In this document: one piece after another, positions 1 through 13,300 of the stretch
How the letters are laid out: each line of letters opens with the position of its first letter
How positions within the stretch are numbered: position 1 is the stretch's first letter
NCBI RefSeq assembly: GCF_000002235.5
Contig: NW_022145599.1
Location: 9,176,897-9,240,896 of the forward strand
Length of the DNA: 64,000 bases
Source of the DNA: Strongylocentrotus purpuratus
Taxonomy: Eukaryota; Echinodermata; Echinoidea; Camarodonta; Strongylocentrotidae
Direction: 5' to 3'
The notes under the pieces: model-generated
What the model was told of the DNA's origin: nothing
What the model saw: the letters and a program-made list of their open reading frames with translations, nothing else
Database searches by the model: none
Position numbers and translations under genes: made by a program

Positions 1-271
1 GCATAATTTCTGGGTATAAAAACCTCACCCACAGCTCACAATAAAAACATGACGCATTAACTGCAACAACGGACCTACATATACATATTTAGGGGATATC
101 TCTTTTTTTCTTTCCTATTAATAATATATATAAAGCTGTGGACAAATTTAAGAGATAAAGTAATAAGTAAATTTATTGAAACATTGCCCCAGGGGCTTTC
201 TACTGCAAAAATTGACTGCAAGTAATAGTAAAAGAAAAAAAGGCATGTGAAATATAAGAGATAGTACTCAC

Positions 272-303
272 TTGATGTTTTCAGAGCACTTGTGACTGTT
301 TCA
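272..303 (-). CDS. WDR90: probable small WDR90 exon
   Basis: 32 bp between TTTTCAG and GTGAGT. Phase fits the previous exon exactly (AG plus T gives Ser) and reads ETVTSALKTS. This is the weakly conserved linker after the first WD40 set, so homology cannot confirm it. Nothing further downstream in positions 1-271 could be assigned. Confidence 0.45.
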
Positions 304-3300
304 CTGAAAAAAAAGCAAAATTGAAAATTATGTTAAAATGTGAGAACACTAAATGAAATAAACAAAATTAAAATGGAAGTGAATTAACAATAGTAGAAAT
401 AGACTGCATAAAGAAGGCTATAAATACCATGTTCTTTACAAGCAAGTGAACTTTTTGTACAGGTTCCATCAATACAATAAGAAACAAGACTTAAAGGAAC
501 CAAATGTGGTCTTTAATCATTTTTGTATAGGTGGTCACTTAAAGGTATTACAAAGTTTTGGGAAATTTTGAAAATTGGGTGGATAGTGATTCTTTACAAT
601 TTTGATATATTTGGATGCCCCTGTGGATGTATTATAAGCCCTAGAAAATTTAGTCCCTAAAACACTTCTGCTTTCGAGAAAAATTGAATATAAAAATTTA
701 CCGGTGCTCCCGGTAAATTTTGATAAATTTCAAATAGCGCCTACGGCCGTACTATGGTAGTTGCGACCATGAAAATCTCAGAATATGCAGTTGTGATATA
801 TAATTTCCAAATGGGAATAGCCAATCGGTCGATTTAAATCAAGAAACATTGTTTTTTAGCTAAATTAATATATTGACCTTGAGAGGGAGCTATACAACAT
901 AAAGAGTTTATTATTTACAATTTCATAACTTTAGACTCGATTTCAACCGGAACAACGATCACTATATATTGTAGGATCGCATATGCTTCAAATACTTTCA
1001 TTTAAACCAAATTCATGACCCCATACCAAAACTTTGTATTACCTTTAAATAACGAGTGAACACGAGAGAAAAACAGCATTTATACAAGGCATTCTACACC
1101 ACAAACGCATGCCAATACTGGAGCGTATACCGGTATCTTTCTGAGACCATTACAAATTTAATGTCATTTAGGGGGAAAGGAATATTATAGGTTGCACTGT
1201 ATAGAGCCAAGGGCATTAACGAATATCCTTTAACACATTTTTAAAGCCCTTCTGGCTCCAAGCAGCCGATATCTATCATCCGTTCCTATCAATGTGTGTG
1301 CTTACCTATGGGTAGATGGCACTTGAGTGCTCCCGAAGAAATCCCAAATGAAGATAGCATCCCCGACCGAGACAACGTTCATGCCATCAGGTGTGAACAG
1401 GACCTGTTTAATCACATCCGAGTGACCGATGAAAACCTATGCAGAAAAAGGAGAGTTCACACACAGACATAAGATCAAAGTATCAATCCCTTAATTTTTG
1501 AATGTTTTAATAAAATCTTTATTCAAATACAAAATCATGGATGACATCATAATCTTATGTTAAGATAGCATCAATGGATGAAAATAACATCTTTTCAGAT
1601 GTAAAGAATACCAGAAAAGACCCACAAAAAAAAAAACCCATATGAGCAGTGCACTTTGCAGGCATAAACTATAGTCAGTTGTAGTGCATAACAGAGTGTC
1701 TGAACTGTGACTGCATGGTCTACTGAACACCATAGGCTCTGCTCCTGGACACAGACAGAGATTGTCAGAGTTTAGGCTCTGCTCAACACTTTAAGGAATT
1801 ATGTGTATTATTTCAAATTAGAGTCTGTGCCTGGGAATGATTTAGCTCTCGAAGCTCTGAAAATGTAAACAAAAAAACACACCTCAATATCCTGTAAGGA
1901 AATCACACTTTCACAACACCAATTCATGAAAGAGCTCCAGCAAACAGAGAACAATTTTTTTTCTCTCTATTTCACTGGATGAGACACATCGTCCCATATA
2001 CGTGAAGCTAAGAAAACTGGATACCGTAATTAAACAGGTCATAGAGAGTTCACATACAGACTTAACTTCATTGCAAAAATCAAAGAGGAGATAGCGATAA
2101 TTCAGAAATATTATATCTTGTAATAAGTGAGAACAAAATAAAAAAACTAATATGAAAAGTGTGTTTCAAAAAGCAAATGTAAACAATGAGAAGGACATTG
2201 AAAGGACAAGTGCAAGTATTGAAATTGTACAAAATGTGACTCTCTCACATTTTAAGATCATCAGATCAAGAAATCTGCAAGGTAAAAGGGAAAAGGGGGA
2301 AGAGGGGGGAAAAGGGGGAGAATGTCAGGAAAGATATTATTTCAAAAATATACCTGGAAATTGAGATCCAATCTCATGTGATAGTCCCACACCTTGACAA
2401 CCTTGTCACCTGCCGTAGCCATATGCCTGCAGTCCTCACATACATCCAACCCAGTCAAGCCAGACCGATGGATACTCGAAACCTAAATTTAAAAAAAAAG
2501 GAGAAATATGCTGTAATTATAGTTGCACAGGAGCATTAGATGGAAAACTGCAGAGGACTAAATAAAGAAATTTTTTTTGTGTGTGCTTGAAACGATCGCT
2601 GATTTCGCATATGGTTGAAATTCATAAAAGTTTCATACCATTGAATAATTGATAACAATATTAACAATTTTGCAATTTGCTAGTATGTTGCCATGACAAA
2701 GGTAGTCGCATAAGTTTCTTGTCTCAAAAGTTTATGGTTTTAAAATAGATTTCTTCTAGGGATCTAGAAAAACTTACAATACTTTGAGGGTAGAACTACC
2801 TTTAAGAATAATCAGACGTTCTTCAGGTACTGGTTATGTGTGTAAAGAAAGCTTTGAGCAGCTCCTAAGTCGGAAAACATTCAGCTCAATTCAAATTATA
2901 CCACATTACTAATGCACGGCACTTATGGTGATATTATTCTTGTATTGCGTGTGTCCCATTATAACATTATATGTCAATGAGCCTCCAAACGGGTTTTAAC
3001 TCTTTGCCCGCCACGTACACAATCTCCCCTGTGCCACATTGTTTTTAGGGTGCCACCTTAGGAGGGGTTCTGCATGGACTATGCTTATTCAACTCGCAAT
3101 AACTTTTGATTGGTGTACTGTAATGAAAAACTTTGTGTAGCAATATTGTATAGAAATTAATAGTCTTGCCAATGGTATCATTTTTGTAATGTATATTATC
3201 ATAAATTTTGAGATTATCAACTATACATTTTGTATCCAAGTTTTCGTTTAGAAGGGTATTCTATACCTCTTATATCTAATACTTTGTTATGGAGGTTTAT

Positions 3301-6300
3301 GTCCTGAGTTAGTTCATTGAAAAGATGTATTCATGAGCTTTCACTACATACCAAATTCATGTGTTGAAGGTCACAATGAGCCTGGTAATTTAGGATTGAA
3401 TAAAGAGTAAGCCGACAATGAACTAATCTCCTATTGAAATTGACCCTGGGTACTTTTGAATAGACTTCCTGTCTCTTGATTGTACTTTGATGACCTTTAT
3501 TGTGTCTGTAGGTAAGATGGCGTAACATTCTATTATTACTTGCAAGGCTGTGCAAGCTATTAGAATTGAAAGAAATGAATAGAAGAACTTATTGAATTTC
3601 TACACTAATAAGGCAAGCCATGAACATAATGTATGCTTGAAACATGTACTAAGTTATGAATTGTAGAAAGCTCGTTCGTTCGTTCGTGCAAAGAATATCA
3701 GGGAGTACATCATCTAGATAGGAAGATCCTTATTGAGCCAACAGATCGTCTCATCATCGAGCTCACGAAGTCCGGAAGCGCCGTGGGGGGATTTGTAGAT
3801 CGGACAATCATCAATGACATGATCCATAGTTTGGATCTCTCCACAGGCGCAGTTTGGTGATGATTCAGCTCCAATTTTATGTAGGAAATATTGTGTGCGG
3901 CCAACTCCAGTTCTGACACGGTTTAGGTTGACCCAGGCTTTTCTTGGGAGGTCGCTGCCACTTGGTTTTGCACAGGGCTTTGGGATGAACTCCTTCAGGT
4001 TGGTAGTGGACGAATTCCACTGGTCTGACCAGCGTTTTGTTATCCAAGTGGCTAAGGTGGAGGGGGGGTTCTCAGGCCGCAGCTCAGCAGCCTGTGTTGC
4101 AAAGTGTCTTCTAGGGAGACGCTGTCCTTCAAAGGCAGAGGGGGCAGGAACAAGGCATTTATCTCTGTCATGCTTTTGGGCAAGCTTAGCATACTGCGCA
4201 TCTCGTCTGAGCTGAGCTGGTGGTATGCCAGATAATATTGGCAGGTTGCTGACTGGTGTTGCAGTGAGTGTTCCGCTGTTTAGTCTCATGGCGTCATTGA
4301 GGACAACATCAACCTTGTGTACATGGGTGCTGTGGCTCCATGCAGGTGCAGCATACTCGGCAGTGGAGAAGGCAAGAGCTAGAGTGGAGGTGCGAAGGGT
4401 GGTGAAATTAGCTCCCCATCCGGTCCCTGCAAGCTTCTTTAGGAGAGACACTCTGGCTTGGGTCTTTTGGGCTGTGGCTTTGGCATGCTCGTGGAAGGTG
4501 AGGCTTCGGTCAAGAGTGACACCTAGGTACTTTGGTGTTGAGACGAAGTTCAGCCTAGACCCATCTAGTGAGATATTCAGCTCTCGGTTGGCGCATCGGT
4601 TAGCCAGGTGGAAGACGGAGGATACAGTCTTTGGTATGCTTATCTTAAGATGCCATCTGTTGAAGAACTCGGCTAGCATTTTCAGGTCCTTCTCCAGTGA
4701 TGTTTCGATTGCTTCGAAGGAGTGGTTGTTGAACCCCAGTGCGGTGTCGTCTGCGTAGGAATACTGCATGCATTCCCCTTTGGGCATATCAGAGACATAG
4801 ATGTTGAAAAGTATCGGAGCGAGGACAGAGCCTTGCGGCACACCATTGCGGAGTTTCCTCTTCCTACTGCATTCGCCGTTTGATGTTTCGAGGACAAATG
4901 ACCGGTCTTGTACAAGCAGCATGATGAATTTCACGATTCTTACATCTGGAATGGTCTGCAGGGTCTTGAGGTATAAGCCACGGTGCCATACTGTGTCAAA
5001 TGCCGCAGTAAGGTCGACAAGAACTGCACCAAACTTCTGCTTCTTCTGGAAGGCCGTCTCTATGTCGTTTACAAGCCTGACTACTTGGTCGGTGGTTGAT
5101 TTACCTTTCCTGAAACCTGCCTGTGTAGTAGGTAGCTTCTCTTCGACAGTGTCAACGATTCTGGCAAGTAGCAGCCTTTCAAGTAGCTTGTAGATGTGCG
5201 ATAGCAGACTGATTGGACGGTAGCTCTTGGGTTCGTCTGCAGGCTTCTTGGGCTTCAGAATGGCAATAACTTTAGCGGTCTTCCATTTTGATGGAATAGT
5301 GGATGTTATCATGCAGGTAGAGAGAAAGGCTTGTAGCCAGGAAGTAGCTTTGCGACTCATGTTCTTGAGGAACTCTGTGTGGATGTTATCGTTGCCTGGC
5401 GCTTTGCCGGACTTTATTGATTTCAGTGCAGTTTCAACCTCATCCAAGGTGAAGGCTTCAGACATGGGGGTTGACTCTGGAGTGGACTTGAGGAGGTTCT
5501 TTATCTCAGAGTTCACCGAGCGAGAGTGGACTTTGGCCTCAGTGGTTTTATCTTGCCACTTTCCATTGTTAACTAGGACTGAAGCGATGGAGTTTGCTGT
5601 AACAGGGCACTGTTTTGGAGCGCTGCTTCGACCAGTGAGTTTGTTGATGGTAGTCCAGGCCTTGCGACTAGAGTGGGTAAAGTTGATCTCAGAGACTTCT
5701 TCTTCCCATCTAATCCTCCTCTTTTCTCCTAGTGATATCAGCAGGTCGTTCCCTACAGCTTCTCTTTCTTCAATGGTCTTGGACTTAGTGTAGGATTCGT
5801 ACAGACGGTCACATTCTTCGTCCCAGCATGGAATATACGGGTGTCTCCTGCCCCTGGGGATGGAGAGTTTTGCCGCCTGATGTAACATGGAGCAGAAAGC
5901 AGAGTAAGAGTCATTCACATTACTGGTGGAGGGGTCTGGCAGTCGAGATGTTAGCTTGTTGGTGAGTTCCTGGAACTTGGGCCAGTCAGCTTTTCTGAAA
6001 TTCCATCTCTTCTTTGGTAGGTTGGAGAGTTGAAGCTTGATGTCGCTTGAGATGATGATTGGACAGTGGCCAGACCTCGGGAACTTTGGAAGGACAGTTC
6101 TTGAGCAGGTGTGTCTGATGTTTGATGAAACCAGTGACAGGTCGGGGCAAGTCCATGATTTGTGGCTCCCTGAGTAGAATGTGGGGTTGTCCTTGCTGTT
6201 ATGCAGTATCACTAGCTCCTGAGATTCAAGCCATTCAAAAATGAGCTTTCCATTCTTGTTGGTGTTAGGGTATCCCCAGGCGGTGCTGCGACTGTTGAAA

Positions 6301-7323
6301 TCTCCGCAGACAAAGGAGTTCCGGGGCATCTTTGGGAAGAGCATGATTTCAACATCTTCCGGTGGTGGCTTATACAGATTGCAGAAGTGGGTTCCCATAG
6401 CTTCAAAGGTGCTCCACTGTAGAGCTGAGTTCGCAGGAGATCGCCCAGTGGTGGATGCTTTCATGCCTTGTTTGACGTAGGATGCAATACCATGCTTCTT
6501 GTGTGGAATGAAGCAGATCAGATCAAAACCTTCGATGTGAAGCTGTTCTTCTGTCTCGCAGTGTGTTTCTTGGAGACAGATAACATTGACACAATTTTCC
6601 TTTGCAATATGGGGAATCAGATCTCGCTTTGGGCGGGTAAGGCCTTCAGCGTTGAGTTGCAGTACGCAGGTCGAGGTGTCAGCCATCATCGTGATGGCTT
6701 GTCCTTAAAAGGACACGAGCTTCCAGGAACTGCGTAGGGAGCTCTTCTGATGATAGAGGGCTAGAGATGTACTGGCGATAAGATCGCGATGATAGACTTC
6801 AAGGTGTTGCTTTAGTTGACAGATGTCATTATGGTTGACAAGTGTCGTAACAGGGTCGCCAAACGAGAAGGCAGCAACATGACCCCAAGTAGAAAGCTGA
6901 TGTATAATAAATAAGAATAAAATATATTCGTCTATGTAGTCTCATATTGACATGTTCATTATAACAAGAGGTAGACAGAGAGAGGGAGAGAGAAAGAAAG
7001 AGAATAAGAACGAAGAGACAGGCAGATTGGGAAAGAAATAAGAAGAGACAGGGAGAGATAGAGAGAGAGAGAGAAAGAAAGAGATATAAGCAGATACAGA
7101 AAATGAGAGTGAGAAGATAGAGATAGAGGGGGAGGGGAAGAAGAAAGAGACAGGCAGATAGGGATATAAATAAGAAGAGACACGGAGAGAGAAAGACAGA
7201 TAGGCAGACGGAGAAAGACAGAGGCAGGTTGAGATAATGAGAGTGAGAACAAGATAGAGAGAGGCAGAGAGAGGGGAGGAAGAAAGAGACAGGCAGATAG
7301 GGAGAGAAATAACAAGAGACAGG

Positions 7324-7369
<46 letters not shown>

Positions 7370-10300
7370 AAGAGATAGGCAGATACAGAAAGTGAGAGTG
7401 AGAAGATAGAGATAGAGGGGGAGGGGAAGAAGAAAGAGATAGGCAGATAGGGATATAAATAAGAAGAGACACGGAGAGAGAAAGACAAATAGGCAGACAG
7501 AGAAAGAAAGGCAGAAAGAGAAAGTGAGGATGAGAAGATACAGAGGGGCAGAGAGAAATAAGAAACGAGAGAGAGAGAGAGAGAGAGAGAGATAGCGGCA
7601 GATAGAGAAAGTGAGAGTGAAAAGAAGATATAGGCAGGGAGAGGGGAAGAAGAAAGAGACAGGCAGATAGGGAGAGAAATGAGAGAGAGAGAGAGAGAGA
7701 GAGAGAAAAGAGACAGGCAGACAGAGAGGCGGATAGATAGAAAGAGAGAGATAGAAGGAAAAGGGACGGAGACAGAGAAAGTCAGGTATAGAGAAATAGT
7801 CTTATCCACTCCTCAGGCTCATCCTCTGCTGAAACCATCGACACATCATCCCTAATTTCCTCTTCAAACTCGCTGTCTGAATCGTGATTGATGTCCACGC
7901 CATTATCATGTTCTGTGGGATTACGCAAAAGTGTACGTGTGGGACCAGGCTCATCTTCCTCGTCAGAGTCAGTCTCGCTCTCCTCTGAATCAGAGTCGGC
8001 TGTTGGAACAGGGTCCATCACAAGTTCTCGTACCTGATCAGCAGTGAAGAAGTCCCGTCTTCTCCTAATAGGGGCCATCCTAGCTCATCAGAATATTTGC
8101 AAAAGCAGTTTCAAAAACTCAATTTTTCTCGGAAAAATGTCAATGTAAACAATGTCTGCGAAAGCGGTGCAATGAAGTGTGATGTGTATACAATGTGAAG
8201 CACGCGTTACTATTGTGTGTGTGTGCGTACAATAGAATTAAATGCGTTCCGTGTGTATTGTGAATGAAATGTGACTTGAGTCGAAGTTGGCAGCCCGCTG
8301 TATGTTCCGCTAGCCGAACGAAGCGGGCAAAGAGTTAAGAATACTGGCCTGTCTGCTTTTCTTTTCTTGTTTTTTTATCCCTCTCACCTTATTAATCAGC
8401 CTTCCATTATTTGCATCAAGTCTCAGCAGATTATTTTCTGATGTAGCTACAAGAAGTTGCCTGGTTTTAGCAGGAGAGAAGTGAACACGGCGGGCCATGT
8501 CTAGACCAGATGTTTCCCTGTCTGCCGTTATTGATGAGATGTCAATTCTCAGCACCTTGCAGAATAAAAGAGAGATAAATGATAAAGGAAAAATTGAATG
8601 ACAACAGGAGAGATGAAGTATTACTGATGGATAAAAGTATCAGAACAATCCATTAGAGAGAATTCAAAGTAACAATGCGTGTTTAGAAGCCATCACCTCC
8701 GGACCGAAGGAGGATGGAAAGAGCCTTTTTCATAATTAAATAAGGGGAAATTTGTCACGTATAATGGTTGTACATGTGCATTATCAATAGTCTTGCAATA
8801 AAGATCCATACCTTACTGGTACACTATTCCCAGTAAAGTCTGGATCACTATTCAGCAACCAGGCAACACTCTTCTAGATTGCTCTAAAATATCATACATG
8901 TAAATGGATTGAAGATAATAAGAACATCTTATGAAAACACTAAGAAGTCTCTTTTATCATCTCCTTAATAAGGACTAAACCCTAACCTCATCCAGAGTTC
9001 TTGCATCAGCCACAGTCACTGTGAACTCCGAAGGTCCAACAAAGGCTAGCCTTCTTCCATCGGGACTAAGGGACAGAGCACTCGGACAGTACACGTCGCC
9101 CTTGGCAACCATATCACCCAGAACCCTTATGGTGTTGTAGCTGTCGTCTGATACGTCATAGAGGGCTAACATGCCAAGCGAGGAGGCCGAGTAGAGGTGC
9201 CGATCATCCCGGGAGTACAGTAACCCAGTGACCTTTCCCTTGAGGTCACTGCAGGTGAAGGTCAAAGGTTATGAGGTCATATTAGTGGTGTGATGAAACA
9301 ATGAATGAACAAATTTTTCTGGTCAGAAAATGGCATCATGAGATCGATGTGGAGAATGGATCATTCTTGATGAGGTTTGAAATTTGCAGATTTCCATGTT
9401 CACATGCAAAAATGTTTAATGAATGACCAAGTTCTTTTGCTCAAATAAGAAGTTAAAGCTCAGTCCACAAAATATAGACATTTTTATACAAGTTTTCTTG
9501 ATATACCTTCAACGGAAATCTCACCAATACAAGATGTCGATTTTCTGAAGGTTCATCCTCACCTGGATACATGTATAAATCACCATTACAGCAATAATAC
9601 TGACCCTTATAATACTTACAGTCTACCCCATTATCAACATATTTTAAATATGAATTGAACATTTCTTTGAACCTGGTTATACAACACACACTCCCTACAA
9701 CGAATCCCTGACTTTAACCCTTGACACAACACTTAACCCTAATCCTAAACCATATCCTTGAAATGCACTGTCTGTGCGCTGATAACAGCTGCCGGAGCTA
9801 AAGCAAGGGTAATAACTTCCAAAGGTCTCTGGAAGTGCATAGAGATGTCATTTCATAACGTATTATGCGCTATACAAGAACTGAATATTATCATTATTAC
9901 AGTACCCAAACACCAAATCACAACCTTAACCCAAACCCTATGTCCGGGTGCAACCGGGTGACCCCTGACCTACCTTAGCTCAGCCACCAGACTTGTGGAT
10001 GCGATGCTGAAGATGCGGACCAAACCATTGTCAAATCCGCAGGCAATGCAGTAGAGGGACGGATGGTAGGCGATGGTGCAGGGCGTCTCCTTAGGCGCAT
10101 GGAAGTCATACAGCTGAGAAACAATGGGAATATTGAGTATACAGTTAAAATATACAGTGATCACCTGTATAGAAAGACCACAAATATTGTTTCTGTTGAG
10201 AAAAAAGTTCATAAAAACCTGTATCAAAGGAACCGGGACATAATGACTCTTTTGTCTCACTTAAACAGTCTTTAATTACAGGTTTCACTGTAATAATATT

Positions 10301-13300
10301 CTGTTCTTTTCTATACTGAACGATACTGAATATGACACAGTCATAAACGGGTTTACATGTATGAGGATGGATCAATCCTCAGAATCAAGCAAAGAACAGG
10401 GAGGTCCTTTCAAATGGTATTTATTGAATTTAAAATTGAATTTATTGCAAAAATTTCACATGGCGGCCCAAGGGGTTGAACTACATGGAATTTACAAAGT
10501 AAAATTAACAAAAATCTGAAATTGCTAACAAATCTATTCAATCTTTTCAAGACTACACCAACAGTCCTTTTCAGGACTACACACCCTCAAGAAAGATTAC
10601 CAAGAGTCCTTTTCAGGACTCCTCAATCCTCCCTCTCTTCCACATGGTGCACCCACAAGCCTACTGTTAAATCTATTCAAATATCATAGTCATACAATAA
10701 TATGAACTTATGAAGGAGAGAAACAAAGTGAATTGAATTAAAATTCAAACTAAATCTAAATACATCACATGAAATGAAATAAAAAGAACTGTGAACTTGA
10801 CCGAAATGAATTAAACAGAGTCGTGGGATGGCTTGGACCTCGATCCTTGATCTAACTAACCTGTTGCAGTGTGTCCAGATCCCAGATTCTGATGGTATGG
10901 TCATCGGACACTGTAGCCATCTGCCTCCGGAGGGGATCCAGGGCCACCGCCAGGACGCTGGACACATGGGACCTCATCAGGGTAGTGTACTTGCGGGAGG
11001 AGACGTCCAGCACCCCAAAGTTACCGGTGACGGTGCCGGCCAGGATGCGCAGACCATCGGGAGATATAGAGACTGCTGTGACCGGACCCTCATGTTCTAA
11101 AGATGCATCATATTGAAAGTACATAAATATGCATACAAGTATTAATCTGGGTTTTACATGTATATTCATTAATGTGTTTAAATGTATCTTGAAATAAGAT
11201 TGAAGTGCACAGTGCACTATGTACTCTACACTGTAGATACCACACTGTATAGGTAAGTACTTATCGTGATATGTAATTTGTTCCTGGAAAATCAATCAAA
11301 TTACACAAATATACAAATGAAAAGTAAAATAAGTCAATTTACTATAAAAGCTACTTGTTTTTCTTTCAGTAGACAAGGCTGCCATTGCTTTGGGGTTAGG
11401 CTTGTACACTTCTCGTAATCGGCAACAGGAAGGAATTCTCATGAGATTTGAACCCTGTTGGTATTACCTGCTTCCATGAAGACACTCTTGAAGTCCAGAG
11501 GCCAGATTCGCAAGACCCCATCCTCTGATCCGGTCACACAGAAGGCACTGTTCACAGACAGAGCATTGATTGCTATACCCGCACCTACAATGAGAGAAAG
11601 AGAGGGAGAGAGAGGGGGGGGGGGGGGGGGGGGGGGGGAGGGAGAAAGAGAGAGAGAGAGGTGGGAGGGAGTTAGGAAGAGAGAGGGAGGGAGGGAGGGA
11701 GGGAAGGTGTGGGAGGGAGAGAGGGAGAGAGAGAGAGAGAGAGAGGGGGGGGAGAGAGAGAGAGAGGATTTCATAAGTTAATTTTCATTTCTTTAAACAA
11801 ACAGATTCCATTATCTCACTAAAATTATTTGAAATAATATAAAAAATATTGAATTTGAAAAAAACTGCACAAAAATTATTAATAATGAGAAAGGGCAAAT
11901 TAAGTTCAACAAACTTTAAATAGATAAATAAACAAAACAATAAATGGCTGAATAATTTAAAAAAAATATACATATCAGGGCCCCGTCTTATAAAGAGTTG
12001 TGATTGATCTGAATCAAACGCAAGTTTGCAATCTCCTATCTCTTATGAACATATTTGCGATTGACTTCAATCGCAAATAAGTTGTGATTAATATCAACTC
12101 TTTATTACAAGGAGCCCAGATTTTTCTCTTCTTCCAAGCAAGTTACATTCTCACCTGAGCGGAAAGTTCCCTTCTCCTTGACATGCTTGCCCACCGGGAG
12201 TAACCGTCTGATGTGAGCTACACATACCCTAGCATAGTCTACCTCAAATATATGCCCAGACCTTGTGCATGCATACCTAAAGAAGAATAGATGTTTTTTG
12301 TGATAGATACAATGAAGAGAAGATTGAATATATATTATAAGACCAACACCATATAAAGTTAAAAAATAAAATCACTCATTGAAATGGAGTAATTGTAATC
12401 AATGAGTGATTTTATTGATCTCAATTGATTTATTATGACATTTACAATGTTTTTCCAATTTTGAAAGATATAGAGTGACTCAAAGTTGGATTGGAGACTA
12501 ACCAAGTTTATGATAATATGTCTGTGGATGTCATATTGCAGTGTCCATCAAGTAAAAATGGACTTTCAGTTCCAGTACTTGCATGATTTTGTCTGCGGGC
12601 TTTATGAAAGTTTTTGAGGGAAGGTCTAATGACATTTTTTTCTCAAAACAATTTCACCTTTGACAATTTGCTTATAATTTCAATGGACGAAGAGGCCAGG
12701 AAAAAAGCCATTCCAGAGCTTGAATCAGACAAAGCAATGCTATGTTAATTTATGTTCACAATTCTATAAGACAATTCTCGCTACCCCAAATAGCGATTCT
12801 GCCGAGATCCGGGGAAAATCCTGAAAACGCGCATTGCATTATGGGATAGCTTTTCGACATTACAGCTTCCTGTGCAGGCGTTCGTGATCACAACCCTCTC
12901 TTTCACGGTAGAGTTTAACGGCCTTTTGTGCTAAAGTCACTAATTCTGCCCGAAGCTTTCCATTGCATATTATAATTTGTACAAATTACACTGATTGGCA
13001 TCGATTTTAGCGTGCGTGAAAACTCTGCACAGCGAACACAGGCGCTAGCGCCAGTGGGATGGGACTCTATACCGGAAGTTGTAGTGACGACCCGAGAGAG
13101 TGAAAATTACCTCGTCTCGCGAATTTCGAGATTTTCGTACCTATTTAGGGTAGCGAGAATTCAAACAATTTTTGGTAAAATACAGGACATTACCGGGTAT
13201 TTATCTATTTATTGCAACCGAAAGCTTGGATTTCAGAAACAAATTAAAAACATAAAGGTAATACATAGCAATCAGACAATATAAAAAAAAATTGTTTACA

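Larger units (their letters stand above)
2996..8338 (-). mobile_element. piggyBac-type DNA transposon, internally deleted, carrying a LINE
   Basis: Target duplications TTAA at 2996-2999 and 8335-8338 enclose perfect 12-bp terminal inverted repeats, CTCTTTGCCCGC (3000-3011) and its complement (8323-8334). Near the right end, on the minus strand, lies a 98-codon acidic N-terminal transposase-like fragment (7782-8078). The catalytic core expected of piggyBac (about 500 residues) is absent; a GA-rich tract (6963-7780) and a complete LINE (3673-6888) occupy the middle. The element lies in the WDR90 intron 8387-2483, in the same orientation as the gene. Family assignment comes from TTAA plus TIR and the N-terminal fragment, not from the catalytic domain. 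Confidence 0.85.

Noticed and set aside
3895-6737. Plus-strand ORFs of 89-188 codons
   Set aside because: Antisense shadows of the intact LINE ORF.
6829-7809. 326-codon Ser/Leu-rich frame on the minus strand
   Set aside because: A frame through a GA-rich microsatellite within a transposon.
9249-9265. ATG at 9265 as a start for a separate WD40 gene
   Set aside because: It is intronic; the CAG acceptor at 9249-9251 and phase join this exon to the one at 9974-10113.
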